Assembly: GCF_013364155.1 (NCBI RefSeq)
Contig: NZ_CP054917.1
Coordinates: forward strand, 87,950 to 151,949
DNA from: Streptomyces sp. NA02950
GTDB taxonomy: Bacteria; Actinomycetota; Actinomycetes; Streptomycetales; Streptomycetaceae
Direction of reading: 5' to 3'
Length of the DNA stretch: 64,000 nt
The notes below the pieces were generated by a model, which saw only the letters and a program-made list of their open reading frames with translations, was not told where the DNA came from and ran no database searches. The number at the start of each line of letters is the position of its first letter. Positions within the stretch are counted from its first letter, which is position 1. Both the position numbers and the translations under genes were made by a program. This document shows positions 50,851 through 59,025 of this stretch, piece by piece.

Positions 50851-51557
50851 CAGGCATTACTCCTGTTCGTCTCCCACAGGTCCCGGTAGGGGCTCTCGCC
50901 GCAGGTGCGTTGTGCCTCGGCGCATGCCTGCTCGAATGCGGAGCGGACGGCGGCTTCGTCGGTGCCGCGGGCGGTGGCTTCGGTGAGCGCGCTGGTGCCG
51001 GGCCGGTGCTCGACGCGGTGGTGCGCGGGCTGGTCGGTGTAGGTGTCGGGCTCGAAGTCCCAGGCCCACATCCAGCCTTCGAAGTCGCTGAGGAATGTGC
51101 GCAGTTCCCGGCCGTCCGGCGTCCAGGACCTCGGGCCCATGGAGAACACCTGCTGCCGTTGCGCCTCTGTGCGCCGTACGGTCGAGAGTCCGCCGGGGCC
51201 GTGCTGCTGCCAGCGCTGCCGAGGCCAGTCCTCCACGGTGGCGGGCCGGCCGCGGTCCTGCGCCCACTGGGCTACGACATGCTCGGCGTGCTCTCGGTGC
51301 TCGAAGGGCACGGCCCGGGCCGTGGAGATGGTGGTGCCACCGAGCAGGGCGACGTACACCATGGGTTCGTTGTCTGGGCGGGTCACAGTGGCGTGTTCCC
51401 AGACGTGGCCGTCGAGTTGGTCGGCGTCGCCGGGGTTGACGGTCAGGGCGCCCTTCTCGCCACGCTCGATCTTGCGGACCTCGACGGTGCCACCGCCCTC
51501 AAGGTGGACGTGGTCGCCGACCTTGAAGTCGTCGGCAGGAAGGCGGAGTTCGGGCAT
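50850..51557 (-). CDS. unknown protein
   Basis: A 235-residue acidic protein. The N-terminal 60 residues (FKVGDHVHLEGGGTVEVRKI) look like a small beta-barrel; the rest is alpha/beta with FLSDFEGWMWAWDFEPDTYT. Not recognised. Confidence 0.7.
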   Translation of the reverse strand: MPELRLPADDFKVGDHVHLEGGGTVEVRKIERGEKGALTVNPGDADQLDGHVWEHATVTRPDNEPMVYVALLGGTTISTARAVPFEHREHAEHVVAQWAQDRGRPATVEDWPRQRWQQHGPGGLSTVRRTEAQRQQVFSMGPRSWTPDGRELRTFLSDFEGWMWAWDFEPDTYTDQPAHHRVEHRPGTSALTEATARGTDEAAVRSAFEQACAEAQRTCGESPYRDLWETNRSNA

Positions 51558-51592
51558 GTGTGGATCCTCTCAGGCTGGCTGACGGGTGGTGG

Positions 51593-51802
51593 TCAGCGGC
51601 GGCGGAAGAGTCGGCTGGCGCCGACCAGGACGGTGGTGCAGGTCCCGATGACGAACAGCCAGCCGACGCAGCCGTCTTCGGCGGCGTGCATTTCGGCGTG
51701 TTCCTCGCACGTCTCGCACTCTTCGTTGGCGGCGCCGAAGCCCAGCCAGTTGCCGCTGTGGAGTTCGGCGTGCCACTCGCACACCTCACACGGTTCCCTC
51801 AC
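51593..51802 (-). CDS. small Cys/His-rich membrane protein
   Basis: A 69-residue protein with two CxxC-HAE units (CEVCEWHAELH; CETCEEHAEMH), then one membrane helix and a basic tail (LVGASRLFRRR). It starts at GTG 51802, overlapping the previous stop (GTGA). The repeated Cys/His unit suggests a zinc site outside or at the membrane. Confidence 0.7.
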   Translation of the reverse strand: MREPCEVCEWHAELHSGNWLGFGAANEECETCEEHAEMHAAEDGCVGWLFVIGTCTTVLVGASRLFRRR

Positions 51803-52335
51803 GTCGCCCCCTGGCCGGTTCGGAGGCGGTCGACCGCCGGATCACTCAGGGTGGTGAGGGCGCGGGTGATTTCAACGGCGTCGGTCGTGCCGGCGGTGGC
51901 GGGGGCGTACTGCCACTTGTATGCCTGGAGGTCGGCGGTCGCCGCGCCGTGCCGGGTGAAGACGACCCACTCGGTGGTGAGCGGGTAGGCCAGGGCGTGG
52001 CCGGGGAGGATGTCGCGGCAGTACTCCTCGAGCGCGGCCCGGGCGGCGTTGGTGTCGCCGGTCAGCGCGATGAGGTGGTCGCTGCCGTGGACGTCCTGGC
52101 TCCAGGCGACCAGGACGCCGTGGTGTTCGGCGTCCATCGCGTCCCGGTCGGGTTGGAAGGCGTGGACGTCGCACGGGAGCAGGAGGTATTCGCCGTTTTC
52201 GCGGGCGCCGGCGACGAGGTAGCCGTCGCCGCCGCAGCTGAAGCAGTCCTCGGTGTGCTGCGGGAGGGCCTCGTTGTCGGCGGGGACGGGTTCGTCGTGC
52301 TCGTTGAGTTGGGTCTTCAGGTAGGTGGTGGTCAC
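51799..52335 (-). CDS. unknown protein with short zinc motif
   Basis: A 178-residue protein starting at GTG 52335 (AAGGAG upstream). It holds CFSCGGDGYLVAGARENGEY and later QDVHGSDHLIALTGDTNAAR. The second regulatory motif (52398-52426) lies about 60 bp upstream and is probably its promoter. First gene of a leftward four-gene unit. Confidence 0.7.
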   Translation of the reverse strand: MTTTYLKTQLNEHDEPVPADNEALPQHTEDCFSCGGDGYLVAGARENGEYLLLPCDVHAFQPDRDAMDAEHHGVLVAWSQDVHGSDHLIALTGDTNAARAALEEYCRDILPGHALAYPLTTEWVVFTRHGAATADLQAYKWQYAPATAGTTDAVEITRALTTLSDPAVDRLRTGQGAT

Positions 52336-52397
52336 GGCGCTCCTTGCGGCGTGAGGTCTTCGGACCGTGTTGGTGGGGCCGGGAACCAACCCCATTT

Positions 52398-52426
52398 AAA
52401 CCCTATACGTAAGCAATAGATTAGAG
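52398..52426 (-). promoter_or_regulatory. second regulatory motif, copy 2
   Basis: AAACCC, TATACGTAAGCAA, then TTAGAG. Leftward it reads TTGCTTACGTATAGGGTTT, so TTGCTT could be the -35 of the four-gene unit. Confidence 0.68.
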
Positions 52427-52478
52427 CGGGCGGGGCAGCCGCACAACGGCACGATCCCCCGCCCGCCGGATCCGGCCA

Positions 52479-52871
52479 TCAAGGCGCCAGGGGGCGGGGG
52501 CACTGGATCCATTCGTCCGGGGCGCGGTGGAGCGGTGCCAGGGCGCGCAGCACGGAGGAGATCCCCCTGCCGTCGGTCCAGTTCCACTTGATGCCCCGCG
52601 GCATGGGGGTGTGCGTGATCGGGTCGACGCGCACTTCCCGGGGGTCGTGGACGCCGGTGCCAGGGACGACGTAGTGCCGGTACACCACGGCCCACCGCTC
52701 GTGGGGCGAGTTGCCGACGACGACGTAGTAGTCGTTGGGAAGGCGCAGCAGGGCCACGGTCCAGCCGTCGGGTGCGTTGGTCGGGTAGGTGACGCGGATG
52801 CCGAGGGCGGCGACGGTCGGGATGGTGGGCAGCGGGCCGCGCAGCTTCAGCGCGTCGGTGCGGCGGGGCAT
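52479..52871 (-). CDS. unknown protein under operator control
   Basis: A 130-residue protein starting at ATG 52871 (AGGAGG 8 nt upstream; an ATG two codons earlier is too close). It holds LRLPNDYYVVVGNSPHERWA and TPMPRGIKWNWTDGRG. Not recognised. The operator copy at 52915 lies just upstream. Confidence 0.72.
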   Translation of the reverse strand: MPRRTDALKLRGPLPTIPTVAALGIRVTYPTNAPDGWTVALLRLPNDYYVVVGNSPHERWAVVYRHYVVPGTGVHDPREVRVDPITHTPMPRGIKWNWTDGRGISSVLRALAPLHRAPDEWIQCPRPLAP

Positions 52872-52914
52872 GGTCATGTCCTCCTCGGCGTGGCGGTTTC
52901 CGTCCACCACACAT

Positions 52915-52931
52915 TACAACGATACGTTGTA
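52915..52931 (-). promoter_or_regulatory. 17-bp operator, copy 9 (TACAACGATACGTTGTA)
   Basis: Perfect palindromic arms. Leftward promoter TCCCAAC, 17 nt, TAATGT, for the 130-residue gene. Confidence 0.85.
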
Positions 52932-53113
52932 AAGTTGGGAGGGTTTTCGGATCTTCATCGACCTGTTCGCGCCGGAAAGACCACCGCACGGTGCCGTAAA
53001 TCGCCGAGGCGTTCGACGGGCGACTTCGGTACGACCTCGCTCCCGGCGACAGCCTGTGGGGAGCCTGCGCCCTCCGCTACCCTCGAAGTAGAAGGCCGTA
53101 CGAGGAGGATGCG

Positions 53114-53419
53114 ATGAGCGGCGGCGAGTGGACCATCGACGGGATCGCCCACGCCCTCAGCGTGCCCGAACAGCGCATGAAGTTCCTGCGCGACATAAAC
53201 ATGACCCCCCTCACCGAGCTGCCCGCAGTCCTTGACCGCTGGGTACGTCACGTGACGGCGCTCGAGGCCGCCCGGCCCCGCATCGAAGCACTTCGTGGAC
53301 AGTTCCAGGAGACGGGCCAGCTGCCGGCGGAGTTCGAGGAGACCGAGGAGTCGGTGGCCGCGTTCGACGAGCTGCGTGAGCGCACGCTGGCCGCGACGCC
53401 GGAGCGCGGCGCCGCGTGA
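53114..53419 (+). CDS. probable antitoxin
   Basis: A 101-residue acidic helical protein (MSGGEWTIDGIAHALSVPEQ) with GAGGAGG just before ATG 53114. It overlaps the 83-residue gene by 4 nt (GTGA). Order, sizes and coupling fit a type II antitoxin in front of its toxin. A -10-like TACCCT lies about 30 nt upstream. Confidence 0.6.
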   Translation: MSGGEWTIDGIAHALSVPEQRMKFLRDINMTPLTELPAVLDRWVRHVTALEAARPRIEALRGQFQETGQLPAEFEETEESVAAFDELRERTLAATPERGAA

Positions 53420-53667
53420 GCGAGTGGCGTTTCCTCCGTACGCCCCACACCATCGACCAGATCGCCGGCCTTCCCGTTGAAGCCCGGCTTCCCGCTCTCG
53501 AGCTGATCGACGCGCTGGAGACCGACCCGTACGCCATCACCGCGCCCTACGGCGAGGATGACGGCCTGACCCGGGCCGCCTCCTTCAGCGACTGGGGGAC
53601 GATGGTGATCCTGTGCAATCCGATCACCAAGCGGATCACGCTGCTCGCCGTCGTCTGGACTGGCTGA
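53416..53667 (+). CDS. probable RelE/ParE-like toxin
   Basis: An 83-residue protein. The N-terminal helix pair (IDQIAGLPVEARLPALELID) and the C-terminal strands (GTMVILCNPITKRITLLAVV) fit the compact RelE/ParE fold. It would act on ribosome-bound mRNA or gyrase and stabilise the element after segregation. The family is inferred from size, fold pattern and operon form, not from a clear motif. Confidence 0.58.
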   Translation: MSEWRFLRTPHTIDQIAGLPVEARLPALELIDALETDPYAITAPYGEDDGLTRAASFSDWGTMVILCNPITKRITLLAVVWTG

Positions 53668-53701
53668 GCAGCCGACGGGCGCCTCGGGAGCAGTTCCTGT
53701 C

Positions 53702-54511
53702 TCAGCCCGGCGCCCGCCGGGTGGCCAGTCCCTCGAACGGGTCGAACCCCAGCTCCTCGATCTTGCGCTGGCGGGTGGACTCCTTGGGCCGCCACTCTTC
53801 GCTGGCGGGGTAGATCAGGCCCAGGCCGGCCGCCGGGGGCGCGAGCTGGTAGTCGGCCTTGGGGCAGCCGCCCGCGTGCGGGCATTCCTCGAGCGCCCGG
53901 TTGCACATGGCGCATAGAAGGCCCCTGACCAGGCCCGTTTCGTGGTCGTGGTCGACCGCGGCGCCCGGGTAGTGGCCGCACAGATGGCAGTCGGAGCCGA
54001 TCGTGTCGACGAGCGCGGCGCGCAGCCTGCGGATGGAGGCCGTACGCGCGGGCGGCGGCGGCCACAGGTGCAGCGTCATGTAGTGGCCGGCGACGCAGCG
54101 GTCGCGGCGGACGATGGTGCCGGGGTCGGTGCCCGGGCCGGTCGGGCGTACGGTCCAGGCGGTGTCGGCGGAGCCCCAGATGATCTCGCCGTCGTCGCGT
54201 CCCCCGGTCCACTTCCGCGGGCCGTCTCCCGTCTCGACCCACGTGCAGCGCTGCCGGTGGCTCCAGACGTCGACGGCATCGGCGTCGGCGTCGCAGCAGA
54301 GCACGCGGCCGGCGCGGACGAGGTGGTGACGGCCGTCGTCGCCGGGGACGGCGAGCGCCCGGCCGGGCGGCCCGGGCGGAGGCGCCGGCAGGCGGCAGGG
54401 GCGGTCCGCGGAGTCGATGACGAGCTGCTCGACGAACGGCAGCCCGCGGAAGGACCAGCGCCACAGCAGCTTCGCGCGCCGGTAGGGGGACAGGTCGTCC
54501 AGGTTGGGCAT
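53702..54511 (-). CDS. recombination endonuclease VII-like nuclease
   Basis: A 269-residue protein starting at ATG 54511. The C-terminal third has the endonuclease VII pattern: CHLCGHYPGAAVDHDHETG, then GLLCAMCNRALEECP, with the zinc cysteines near 175/178 and 200/203 and the DHDH active-site strand near 187-190. T4 endonuclease VII resolves branched DNA before packaging. The N-terminal 160 residues are unlike the short classic enzyme and are not recognised. Confidence 0.85.
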   Translation of the reverse strand: MPNLDDLSPYRRAKLLWRWSFRGLPFVEQLVIDSADRPCRLPAPPPGPPGRALAVPGDDGRHHLVRAGRVLCCDADADAVDVWSHRQRCTWVETGDGPRKWTGGRDDGEIIWGSADTAWTVRPTGPGTDPGTIVRRDRCVAGHYMTLHLWPPPPARTASIRRLRAALVDTIGSDCHLCGHYPGAAVDHDHETGLVRGLLCAMCNRALEECPHAGGCPKADYQLAPPAAGLGLIYPASEEWRPKESTRQRKIEELGFDPFEGLATRRAPG

Positions 54512-54558
54512 GGGGGGATCGTGCCGTACGGCACTGACACCCGGTCCGAGACCGCCCG

Positions 54559-54585
54559 GGGCCGGGCGGGGGCGCCGCCCGGCCC
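54559..54585 (-). terminator. hairpin terminator
   Basis: 11-bp arms GGGCCGGGCGG and complement, 5-nt loop, directly after the 178-residue gene (minus strand). Confidence 0.68.
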
Positions 54586-54602
54586 GGCCTCGCTGGGGCT
54601 GC

Positions 54603-55139
54603 TCAGTACGAGGCGAATCCGAAGAACAGCCAGCCGCGGTGCTCGAGCGGTCCGCCGCCCTCGACGGGTATCTCGAGCTCCCCACCGATCACGTAGTCGG
54701 TGCGGGGGTGCCTCTTGTAGACGCCCTGGATGTAGACGCCTTGGGTGCTGGGCACCTGGCTCTCCCCCTCACGGAGGACCCCGGCCTGCTCCAGGGCCGC
54801 GGTCGCGGCCTCCTTCGTGGTCTTGAATCCGCGGCCGTGGTTGGCTCGTTCGGGGATGGTGACGCGGACGGTGCGGCGGTCGGTGTGGACGGGGATGGCG
54901 CCTGCGGGGCCCCACTTGTCGGCGAGTTCGTCGTCCGACTCGCTGAGCTTGGCTGCCAGCTTCTCGGCCTCGTTCAGCGTCATCGGCGTCTCGGTGACGA
55001 CCTTGTATTCGTCCTTCTCGGCGATGGTGCCGGTGTATCCGCCGTGGCCGCTTTCGTACTCGGCGTGCTCGACGGCGTCGCGGAAGGCTTGCTTGACGTC
55101 GGTTCCGTCGTGGTAGGCGGTGAAGTACTCGGCGCCCAT
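54603..55139 (-). CDS. unknown protein under operator control
   Basis: A 178-residue protein starting at ATG 55139 (AGAGGGGG upstream). It contains GHGGYTGTIAEKDEYKVV, a helix NEAEKLAAKLSESDDELADK and TKEAATAALEQAGVLREGES. Not recognised. The promoter carries operator copy 10. Confidence 0.72.
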   Translation of the reverse strand: MGAEYFTAYHDGTDVKQAFRDAVEHAEYESGHGGYTGTIAEKDEYKVVTETPMTLNEAEKLAAKLSESDDELADKWGPAGAIPVHTDRRTVRVTIPERANHGRGFKTTKEAATAALEQAGVLREGESQVPSTQGVYIQGVYKRHPRTDYVIGGELEIPVEGGGPLEHRGWLFFGFASY

Positions 55140-55179
55140 TCGATCCCCCTCTTTCGCAGTGTTCCCTACCTCCCAACTA

Positions 55180-55196
55180 TACAACGTAGCGCCGTA
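55180..55196 (-). promoter_or_regulatory. 17-bp operator, copy 10 (TACAACGTAGCGCCGTA)
   Basis: The right arm is degenerate (CGCCGTA). The leftward -10 is TATAGT; the -35 is weak. Drives the 178-residue gene. Confidence 0.72.
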
Positions 55197-55296
55197 AAGT
55201 CCGAGCGGGTTGGGGGGTCAATTGCCGTTGCCATCAGGGGTTTTGCCGCCGTAGCGTCGTGCCCGTAGCCGCCGCTCCGCGGAGCGGTTGGAAGTA

Positions 55297-55333
55297 GGCC
55301 CAGGGTTCCCGCCGGACGGCGGGACCCTGGGCC
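55297..55333. terminator. hairpin in the gap before the lipoprotein gene
   Basis: 17-nt and 16-nt arms (GGCCCAGGGTTCCCGCC / GGCGGGACCCTGGGCC) with one unpaired base, loop GGAC. It insulates the lipoprotein gene from upstream transcription. Confidence 0.68.
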
Positions 55334-55406
55334 CGCGCCTCGTGCGGCAGAGGCGAATCTCCCGGTTTCCCCTCCCCCGGCGATCTTCGAGTGCGATTCT
55401 GCGCGG

Positions 55407-56066
55407 ATGAGACGTTTACCTGGGGTGGGGATCGTCGCAGCCGGCGCGGTGGCGGCGATGGTGGTGATGTCCGGCTGTTCCGACGGCGGCACGAGCGAGG
55501 CCGGGAAGGCGGGGACGGCGTCCGCGGCGGGCACGGCCGCGGCGTCCAGCAGCCCGCCGGCCGCGGCGACGCCGGAGGAGAAGTTCAACGAACTGGTGCA
55601 AGGCACCAGCTACTACTTCGAGGGGCAGGGCACCGGGTCGTCCGCGGACGCGATGAAGCGGTACTGCGACCTCCTCGGCGAGAAGGAGCTCGACGGCGTC
55701 CCGCCGGCGCAGTGGCTGGCGGAGAGGGAGCTGACCAAGCAGGACGGGGAGACGGTCCTCGAGGAGGGAGTCACCGAGTTCTGCCCGGCGCAGGCCAAGA
55801 CGCTGAAGGCGGCCGTGGAGGGCACGTACGAGCGGTGGTTCGCCGACGGCACGTACGAGGTGGGCTCGGGGGCCGGGCAGATGCCGGCGGGCGCGTACCG
55901 CACGACCGGGGCGCTGCGCGAGTGCTACTGGGAGCGCACATCGCGGTCGGGGAAGGTGCTCGACAACGCGTTCGCGACGTCGGCGCAGGAGGTGCGGGTG
56001 ACGGTGCGGTCCGGGGACGGGCAGTTCACGACGCGCAGCTGCGGGTCGTGGCAGCCGGTGAAGTAG
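55407..56066 (+). CDS. secreted lipoprotein
   Basis: A 219-residue protein with a signal peptide and lipobox VVMSGC (Cys about 24), then a Thr/Ala/Ser/Pro linker and a globular acidic domain with several Cys (for example EFCPAQAKTLK; LRECYWERTSRSG). A cell-surface role such as superinfection or entry exclusion is possible for an element-borne lipoprotein, but no family is recognised. Confidence 0.82.
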   Translation: MRRLPGVGIVAAGAVAAMVVMSGCSDGGTSEAGKAGTASAAGTAAASSSPPAAATPEEKFNELVQGTSYYFEGQGTGSSADAMKRYCDLLGEKELDGVPPAQWLAERELTKQDGETVLEEGVTEFCPAQAKTLKAAVEGTYERWFADGTYEVGSGAGQMPAGAYRTTGALRECYWERTSRSGKVLDNAFATSAQEVRVTVRSGDGQFTTRSCGSWQPVK

Positions 56067-56132
56067 CGGTCCACACGCACCGGGGCCCCGCCGCGCCGCG
56101 GGAGGCGCTGCGGGGCCCCGGGCCTTCGCGGC

Positions 56133-56513
56133 TCACGCGAAGGTGTTGTAGAAGTGGCTGGCAATGTCCGAGAGGTAGTCGGCGGCGTCCTGCCGGGCGT
56201 CCGCGTCGGTGATGTCCTTCAGCGGGAACTTGTCCGGGCTGTGCGGGTGCGGGTGCGGGGTCAGGCCGTCACCGGTGCACATCACCGTGCCGGTCAGGAG
56301 GTAGTCGCCGACGTGCAGGCCGGTGAGCCGGTAGCCGCTGGTGTCGCCCGGCCTGCCGAGGCTGATGGTGACCGCCAGCCGGTCGGGCTGGCCGAAGTAG
56401 CCGGGCATCACGTGGATGGTGTCGTCGTCGAAGGTGTACAGGGCGTGGCCCAGGTCCTTGAAGTAGCTGATCCGGGCGGTGGTGCCGTCGGCGAAGGTGA
56501 CGCTGGTCAGCAT
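56133..56513 (-). CDS. paralogue of the 164-residue protein at 15798
   Basis: A 126-residue protein (MLTSVTFADGTTARISYFKD). The shared core is GLHVGDYLLTGTVMCTGDG and HPHSPDKFPLKDI. It is shorter at the N-terminus than its relative. It is also behind a copy of the 17-bp operator, so the pair is co-regulated although 40 kb apart. Confidence 0.8.
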   Translation of the reverse strand: MLTSVTFADGTTARISYFKDLGHALYTFDDDTIHVMPGYFGQPDRLAVTISLGRPGDTSGYRLTGLHVGDYLLTGTVMCTGDGLTPHPHPHSPDKFPLKDITDADARQDAADYLSDIASHFYNTFA

Positions 56514-56557
56514 GGTCGTTCCCCTTGTGGTCGGTGGTTCTCGCTACCCCCACACCT

Positions 56558-56574
56558 TACAACGCAGAGTTGTA
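56558..56574 (-). promoter_or_regulatory. 17-bp operator, copy 11, extended palindrome
   Basis: TACAACGCAGAGTTGTA; the symmetry extends to CACACCTTACAAC on both sides (13-bp arms, 56551-56581). Likely the strongest site by symmetry. Drives the 126-residue gene leftward. Confidence 0.82.
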
Positions 56575-56605
56575 AGGTGTGAAGTCGGTTCGCCGATCTT
56601 CCTCG

Positions 56606-56638
56606 CGCCAACACCCCTCCGTGACACCGGAGTTGGCG
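56606..56638 (-). terminator. two-tier hairpin terminator
   Basis: Outer CGCCAAC/GTTGGCG and inner CTCCG/CGGAG stems, just after the 178-residue gene stop. Confidence 0.62.
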
Positions 56639-56640
56639 GC

Positions 56641-57177
56641 TCAGGCCATGAGGAGCTTGTCGTTGTCGAACGGGCGGGTGAAGTCGTCGTCGGGGTGGGT
56701 GCCGACATGCCCGTGAGGGCCACCCCACTCGTTGCCGCGGTGGGTGCCGCGCCTGTTGAGGCGGCGTATGCAGGTGTAGCCGTCGGTACTCATGAGCCCG
56801 CACTGGCCCTCGGGGGCGAGCGGGTTGCGGAAGGGCTCCTGGGGGCGCGCCGGGGTGATGCCGGCGTCCGCGAGGGCCTGGAGGTACTCCCCGACGGCCT
56901 CGCCGGTCAGTTCGGCGGAACGGTCCTGTTCGAGCTGGGTCAGGACGGCGGTGCCGGGCCCGGAGCAGTCGCTGCTGCGGGCGTCGCGGACCGTACCGCA
57001 GGAGGACCAGCCAGAGCCGATGGTGACGGTGGCACCGCAGTCGCGGCAGGTGCCCTCGAAGGCCAGCGCGTGGTCGAGGGTCGGGCGGGGGACCTGCTTC
57101 CAGGTGAGGGTGTGGCCGCGGTCGGCGACCTGGGTGTTCATGTCCTGCTTGGCGAGGGTCCACCAGCGCTGCGCCAT
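56641..57177 (-). CDS. unknown protein with Cys pairs under operator control
   Basis: A 178-residue protein starting at ATG 57177. It has CRDCGATVTIGSGWSSCG, then CGLMSTDGYTCIRRLNRRGT, suggesting two metal sites, and a His/Asp-rich end (HPDDDFTRPFDNDK). Not recognised. Operator copy 12 is in its promoter. Confidence 0.74.
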   Translation of the reverse strand: MAQRWWTLAKQDMNTQVADRGHTLTWKQVPRPTLDHALAFEGTCRDCGATVTIGSGWSSCGTVRDARSSDCSGPGTAVLTQLEQDRSAELTGEAVGEYLQALADAGITPARPQEPFRNPLAPEGQCGLMSTDGYTCIRRLNRRGTHRGNEWGGPHGHVGTHPDDDFTRPFDNDKLLMA

Positions 57178-57230
57178 CTCCGTCTCCCGCTCTCGTCGAC
57201 GACCCCGGAGGGATGACCACCCCTCAACCA

Positions 57231-57247
57231 TACAACGCATCATTGTA
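57231..57247 (-). promoter_or_regulatory. 17-bp operator, copy 12 (TACAACGCATCATTGTA)
   Basis: Same core as copy 5. Located upstream of the gene at 56641-57177. Confidence 0.82.
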
Positions 57248-57319
57248 TGGTGTGAAGGGGTTCGCCCATCTTCCTCAGTGGCGCGCCCGCCGTAACGGCC
57301 GGCGCGGGCCGCTCCGAGG

Positions 57320-57898
57320 TCATCGCCGGGTGATGTGCACGTGGTGCGGCAGACCCCAGTGCAGGGCCAGCGCGACCACCGCCTGGTCGACGGTCCTGGT
57401 CGGCTTCACCGACTGCCCCGTGGACGAGGTGATCTTGCAGCCGATGTAGCCGGTGTGCGCCCAGCACCGCTGGACCAGGCCGCCGACGCCGTGCGCGGGG
57501 AAGGTCACCCGGTCGGTGAAGTCCTGCACCTCGCCGTACGGTTCGACGAGGGCCTCGGTGGGCGGCAGTTCGAGGGTGGCGACGACGCCGCAGCGCCCGG
57601 GCCGCACCGTGAAGCCGACGGCCTCGAGGCGGCGGGTCCACTCGGCCTTGTTGGCGGCGTGTTCATCGATCCGCTTGCGGGACTGGTCGCACCGGCCGGC
57701 GTGGTGGTGGATGGCGCCGATGGTGTGCGGCGTCTCGTTCGGCGCGTACAGCGGCCGGCCGGGGGCGTCCTCGAGGGCGAGGCGGGCGAGGCGCTGCAGG
57801 TACATCTTCGGCCGGACGCCCTCCTCGGCCGGCAGGAGCAGCGCCTGCCCTCCTTCGCCCGCCGGGGCCTGTCCCCCGGCGGGCACGGAGTCGGTCAT
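57320..57898 (-). CDS. paralogue family A protein
   Basis: A 192-residue protein starting at ATG 57898. Its centre (HAGRCDQSRKRIDEHAANKA; WTRRLEAVGFTVRPG; TFPAHGVGGLV) aligns by eye with the 194-residue protein at 59026. The conserved CDQS, TRRL.AVGFTVRP and LPPTEA lines mark a family I do not recognise. Last gene of a run of tightly spaced minus-strand genes. Confidence 0.78.
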   Translation of the reverse strand: MTDSVPAGGQAPAGEGGQALLLPAEEGVRPKMYLQRLARLALEDAPGRPLYAPNETPHTIGAIHHHAGRCDQSRKRIDEHAANKAEWTRRLEAVGFTVRPGRCGVVATLELPPTEALVEPYGEVQDFTDRVTFPAHGVGGLVQRCWAHTGYIGCKITSSTGQSVKPTRTVDQAVVALALHWGLPHHVHITRR

Positions 57899-58386
57899 CG
57901 GTCGGTCCCGTCCGCCGGGGCGGCGGTGAGCAGCTGGAGGGCCTGCTTGGCCGACAAGTGGCCCATCTGGGCGCAGACTTCGGCCCGGATCCGGTCGGCT
58001 TCCTCGGTGAAGCCGTGCTCGGCGAGGAGGTCGGCGGCGTGGCTGCCGTGCATGCCGCGGCGCTGCGCCATCGCCGCGCGGATCAGCGCGACGGGGTCCT
58101 TGGGCGCCTCGTCGCCGGACGCAGCGGAGGTCCTCGCGGTACGGCGGCGAGCGCGGGCGGGTGCCTTCTCCCAGGCGGGCTGGCACTGCTCGACGTGCCC
58201 GGTGGCCTTGTCGCCGTTGTCCCTCTTGGCGAAGTGGTTCTCCCAGAAGGTGACCCGGGCGCGGGCCGAGCCGATCTTGTCGTAGGGGCCTTCGTACGCG
58301 GTGAACACGCTTCCGTCCGCGTAGGACTTGATGATGACTGCGCGGTAGACCTTGGCGTCCGGTGCCATGCCGATGTCGCGTGCCAC
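57895..58386 (-). CDS. unknown protein
   Basis: A 163-residue protein starting at GTG 58386. A beta-rich start (KVYRAVIIKSYADGSVFTAY) is followed by a basic linker and a helical end (DPVALIRAAMAQRRGMHGSH). ATGA overlap with the next gene. Confidence 0.7.
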   Translation of the reverse strand: MARDIGMAPDAKVYRAVIIKSYADGSVFTAYEGPYDKIGSARARVTFWENHFAKRDNGDKATGHVEQCQPAWEKAPARARRRTARTSAASGDEAPKDPVALIRAAMAQRRGMHGSHAADLLAEHGFTEEADRIRAEVCAQMGHLSAKQALQLLTAAPADGTDR

Positions 58387-58389
58387 TTG

Positions 58390-58659
58390 TCAGGTGCTCC
58401 TTCCCGAGGGGCGGTTGCTGTCGCGCCGCATGTCGCGGCCGGTGATGACGGAGAGCTTGTGACGGCCGCAGCCCTGGCAGTGGGTGACGCCGACGAAGGA
58501 GTCCCAGAGGGGGTCGGCGGTCAGCAGCCAGGCCGGGTCGCTGGAGAAGCCGGGCCTCCAGAAGGCGCCGCAGACGCACTGCCGCCGCATCGCGGGCGGC
58601 GGGCCGGTGCGGCGGCGCCGGAAGGGGATCACGTTGTCCGGGAGGTCGTCGTCGGCCAT
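58390..58659 (-). CDS. small zinc-ribbon-like protein
   Basis: An 89-residue protein with CVCGAFWRPGFSSDPAW and HCQGCGRHKLSVITGRD: two Cys pairs about 40 residues apart, as in a zinc ribbon. Basic tail. Unknown role. Confidence 0.7.
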   Translation of the reverse strand: MADDDLPDNVIPFRRRRTGPPPAMRRQCVCGAFWRPGFSSDPAWLLTADPLWDSFVGVTHCQGCGRHKLSVITGRDMRRDSNRPSGRST

Positions 58660-58660
58660 G

Positions 58661-59023
58661 TCAGGTCACCTGCTGGGCTTGGGCGTAGAGCCTGGTGGCC
58701 GTGGTGGCGGCGTCCTGGAGCTGGGAGAGGATCTCGTCCCGGTCGCCGTCGAGGATGCTGCGGATCGTCTGCTGGCCGACCGCGCAGCCGTCGTTGTACG
58801 CCTGGCTGTCGTAGTCGGGTCCGGCGTCCAGCCACTCGCGGATGGCGGGCTCGACGACCTTCAGGTTGTGCTCGGGACTGCCGTCGAGGCGGTACTGGAC
58901 GAGGATCTTGCGGACGCACTCCATCGCCCACTCGTAGCCGCGCTCCCAGCGGCCGTTGACGGCGTCGGGGCGGAGCGCCTGGTAGAGCGCGGCAAAGATC
59001 TGCTCGGCGGTGAAGGCGGACAC
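58661..59023 (-). CDS. unknown helical protein
   Basis: A 120-residue protein (MSAFTAEQIFAALYQALRPD). Largely helical. Spaced 1-2 nt from both neighbours, so translation is coupled. Confidence 0.7.
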   Translation of the reverse strand: MSAFTAEQIFAALYQALRPDAVNGRWERGYEWAMECVRKILVQYRLDGSPEHNLKVVEPAIREWLDAGPDYDSQAYNDGCAVGQQTIRSILDGDRDEILSQLQDAATTATRLYAQAQQVT

Positions 59024-59025
59024 GG

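Noticed and set aside
52955..53251. 98-codon minus-strand frame overlapping the antitoxin gene
   Set aside because: No ribosome site; it conflicts with the plus-strand pair, which has a good ribosome site and a GTGA overlap.
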